Below, piece after piece: positions 62,170-64,000 of a DNA stretch of 64,000 bases. Every line of letters begins with the position of its first letter. Position 1 is the stretch's first letter. The stretch covers positions 240,936 to 304,935 of the forward strand of contig JAUHXC010000006.1 of NCBI GenBank assembly GCA_030427205.1, given 5' to 3'. A program made the translations under genes and the position numbers. The stretch comes from a bacterium (GTDB taxonomy: Bacteria; Myxococcota_A; Bradymonadia; UBA7976; UBA1532). The notes under the pieces are model-generated. The model was not told where the DNA came from, ran no database searches, and worked only from the letters and a program-made list of their open reading frames with translations.

Positions 62170-63765
62170 TCACGGGCCGTTGTTCTCGCCGTACAGGTCG
62201 AAGAACGTGCAGGGCACGGGCCGCGACTCGAGCGTATACCGGGCCTCGCCCTCGACGGCGCTGTCGATGTAGATGTACTCGACTTCGCCCGGGCGGACGA
62301 AGACCTCGAGCCGAAGGCCTCCGCAGGGCTCCCAGTCGCAGGCGTGACATGCGCGCTCGCTGTCGGCGTCGTCACACACCGTGCGGGTGTGCATCACCAT
62401 GCCCTCGGCCAGGTTGTCGTCGCCGGTGAGTTGCAGGCAGGCGACCACCTGCTCCTCCTCGGCGCGGAGCGCGTAGACGACCTCCCCCCCGCGTCCGCCG
62501 CACGAACCGCGGGCGCTCTCACCCCCGCCGACGGTCGTGCCCTGGAGGCGCGCCTCGTCGGACAGGCGCAGCACGTTCTCGCCGGCGCAGCTGTCGGGCA
62601 GCGGATCGGCGCACAGGCCTCGGTGGCAGATGCGCTCACCCCGCTGGGCCAGGCAGTCCGCGTCGGCGTCACAGGCGAGCGGCGGCGGCTGCACGCAGTC
62701 GCCGAAGCGGCAGATGTCGCTGCCTTCGCAGTCGTCGTCCGCTGCGCACTCCGGCGGCGGCGGGATCCGCGAGCACTGCGCGAAGGCGTCACAGCGCCAG
62801 CCCTCGCGGCAATCGCCGTCGACGGCGCAGACCGTGACCACACACGCCCCGTCCCGGCACTGCTCCGCGCCCGTGCACTCCTCGATGGTGGCACAGACCG
62901 GCGCCGCGGGCTCGGGGCATGGGCCGCTGCGCACGACGAGCTGGGCCGGGTTCCGGTCACGGATCGGCTGGTCGACGTAGACGAAGTATGTTGCCCCCGG
63001 CTGGGCGTCCCACTGCACCCGAGAGGTCGCGCCGCGGTGGTCGTCATTGCACGCGATCTCGCTGTCGCCGTCCCCACAGGCCGTGCGCACGTAGAGCACC
63101 GTGTCGGCCAGTCGGCCGAGGGTGGAGGCGCACAGCGTGCGGGGTTCGGGGCCGTCGGGCACGTCGAGCTGCGCGGCGAACTCCCACCCGCCGCCGCCGC
63201 AGGTGCCGGCCGTCTCCGCGGGGAGCCGACCGTCCGGCGGGCGGGCGACCGCCGCGCCGTCGATGCGCACCGGCAGGAGCTGGCGCTCGTGGCACGCGAA
63301 GAGCCCGTCGTGGTGATGGCAATACCCCGCGATGCAGTTCATGCCGTCGGCGCAGTCGTCCTGGACGTTGCAGCGCCAGCGGCACTCGCCCCTCACGCAG
63401 CCGGCGTTGGGCAGGCAGTCGTTGATGCTGTCGCACGGCGGCGGGTCGTCGGTGCAGCGGCGGCGATAGCAGATGTCATCGCCGAAGCAGTCATCGGCGT
63501 CCTCACAGTCCGGAGGTTGGCAGGTGCGGACCACGCATATGCTCTCTCCGGGGCAGGTCTCGTCCGAGCCCGAGCACCCCCGGCGGCTGCAGCGCCCCTC
63601 GTCGCACCTCCGATGTTGTGGGCAGCCGCCGTCGTCGGCGCACTGGACCGGCACGCAGCGCGCGTCTTCGCACAGCCCGGGGCGGCAGTCGGCGTCCTCG
63701 GCGCATTGGGGCACGCAGGCGCCGGCTCGACAGGTTTCGGGGTCGGGGCAGTCCCCGTCCCCCAC
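62170..63765 (-). CDS. Cys-rich repeat protein with two pre-peptidase-like beta domains, N-terminus uncertain
   Basis: The frame codes for many units of the type C-x-x-D-x-D-C...C-x-x-G-x-C (e.g. CAADDDCEGSDICRFGDC), arranged round two beta-rich domains with CASTLGRLADTVLYVRTACGDGD and TYFVYVD, typical of myxobacterial surface proteins. The only start in frame is a GTG at 63765, in the middle of a repeat. Upstream, the same frame stays open to a stop at 63958-63960 with Cys-rich sequence (PCGAGCPAARICTPDGC) but no start codon and no signal peptide. The true start may be in another frame, lost by a frameshift, or this copy is broken at its 5' end. Secreted nature inferred from Cys content. Confidence 0.6.
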   Translation of the reverse strand: MGDGDCPDPETCRAGACVPQCAEDADCRPGLCEDARCVPVQCADDGGCPQHRRCDEGRCSRRGCSGSDETCPGESICVVRTCQPPDCEDADDCFGDDICYRRRCTDDPPPCDSINDCLPNAGCVRGECRWRCNVQDDCADGMNCIAGYCHHHDGLFACHERQLLPVRIDGAAVARPPDGRLPAETAGTCGGGGWEFAAQLDVPDGPEPRTLCASTLGRLADTVLYVRTACGDGDSEIACNDDHRGATSRVQWDAQPGATYFVYVDQPIRDRNPAQLVVRSGPCPEPAAPVCATIEECTGAEQCRDGACVVTVCAVDGDCREGWRCDAFAQCSRIPPPPECAADDDCEGSDICRFGDCVQPPPLACDADADCLAQRGERICHRGLCADPLPDSCAGENVLRLSDEARLQGTTVGGGESARGSCGGRGGEVVYALRAEEEQVVACLQLTGDDNLAEGMVMHTRTVCDDADSERACHACDWEPCGGLRLEVFVRPGEVEYIYIDSAVEGEARYTLESRPVPCTFFDLYGENNGP

Positions 63766-64000
63766 ACAGTCGACGCAGCCATCGGGGGTGCAGATCCGAG
63801 CCGCCGGGCACCCCGCGCCACATGGACCCAGGTCGGGGGGCGGCGTGCCGTCCTCGGCGCGTCCGGTATCGGGGTAAGCCCTCCGCGAACCCCAGCAGAT
63901 AGACGGGATGCCGAAACCGGGGCTCGGCGCAGGGTCGAGGCGCCCGGTCCGGTGGGCTCAGGCCACTGAAGCACCCACCCGGGCCTCGGCCCAGCGGTGC
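63766..64000. other. Right window edge, upstream of Cys-rich gene
   Basis: It contains the start-less in-frame extension of the Cys-rich protein on the minus strand and no other gene I can support. No signal peptide is coded in any of the three minus-strand frames. Confidence 0.5.

Overview
The window is 64 kb of very GC-rich (about 70 percent by eye), densely coded bacterial chromosome. Several traits point to Myxococcota or a close relative. These are a pair of outer-membrane beta-barrel proteins of the myxobacterial type, two lexA operators close to the Myxococcus xanthus consensus (quoted from memory), Cys-rich repeat proteins with pre-peptidase-like beta domains, PilZ proteins, and a GAF sigma-54 activator. 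I see no rRNA, tRNA, CRISPR array, insertion sequence or phage gene. Genes commonly sit in runs joined by ATGA, GTGA or TTGA overlaps, and GTG and TTG starts are frequent.

Layout. 1-5.7 kb (minus): an LpoB-like lipoprotein (cut by the edge), a DHH phosphoesterase, a coupled PHP / 2Fe-2S / folE / rhodanese run, and a NodB deacetylase fused to a subclass-B1-type metallo-beta-lactamase fold. 5.9-12.5 kb (plus): bcp, def, PilZ, an MBL hydrolase, a GAF-sigma54 activator, and groES-groEL behind a non-CIRCE operator-like region. 12.6-26 kb (minus): smc, ftsY, then a tightly coupled set of two outer-membrane barrels, a membrane-anchored HEAT-repeat protein, a 1469-residue FlhG/MinD-like ATPase with about 600 residues of Leu-Asp-Asp-Leu repeats, and a PilZ protein. 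26.9-32.2 kb (plus): a MoxR-DUF58 stress-type operon. 32-39.5 kb: a hydrolase, an RNA methyltransferase-like protein, a membrane protein, and a P-type ATPase without the CPC motif coupled to a GNAT and a tandem methyltransferase whose first half resembles histamine N-methyltransferase.

39.5-45.7 kb: lexA faces a plus-strand series that starts with a Maf-YggS fusion, then a NamZ-like muramidase, a degenerate phosphoesterase-like protein, a NadD-DUF2520 fusion and a crotonase. 45.7-53.2 kb: a cytochrome-like lipoprotein, a ClpA/ClpC-type unfoldase, uridine kinase, NUDIX, coaBC and a family-4-like uracil-DNA glycosylase. 53.2-61.5 kb: an amino-acid catabolism cluster made of an AstD-like dehydrogenase, a 1227-residue aminotransferase-GNAT-pseudoaminotransferase fusion, a class III aminotransferase and the two CoA-transferase subunits, interrupted by a sigma-54-type promoter and two tiny Arg-rich reading frames. 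61.6-64 kb: a small membrane protein and a Cys-rich repeat protein without a visible export signal.

The best candidates for undescribed biology are the barrel-HEAT-ATPase-PilZ operon (12.6-20.7 kb), which looks like an envelope-spanning, possibly c-di-GMP-sensing apparatus, and the 53.2-61.5 kb cluster built round the asymmetric aminotransferase fusion. All assignments come from reading the sequence; no database search was run.
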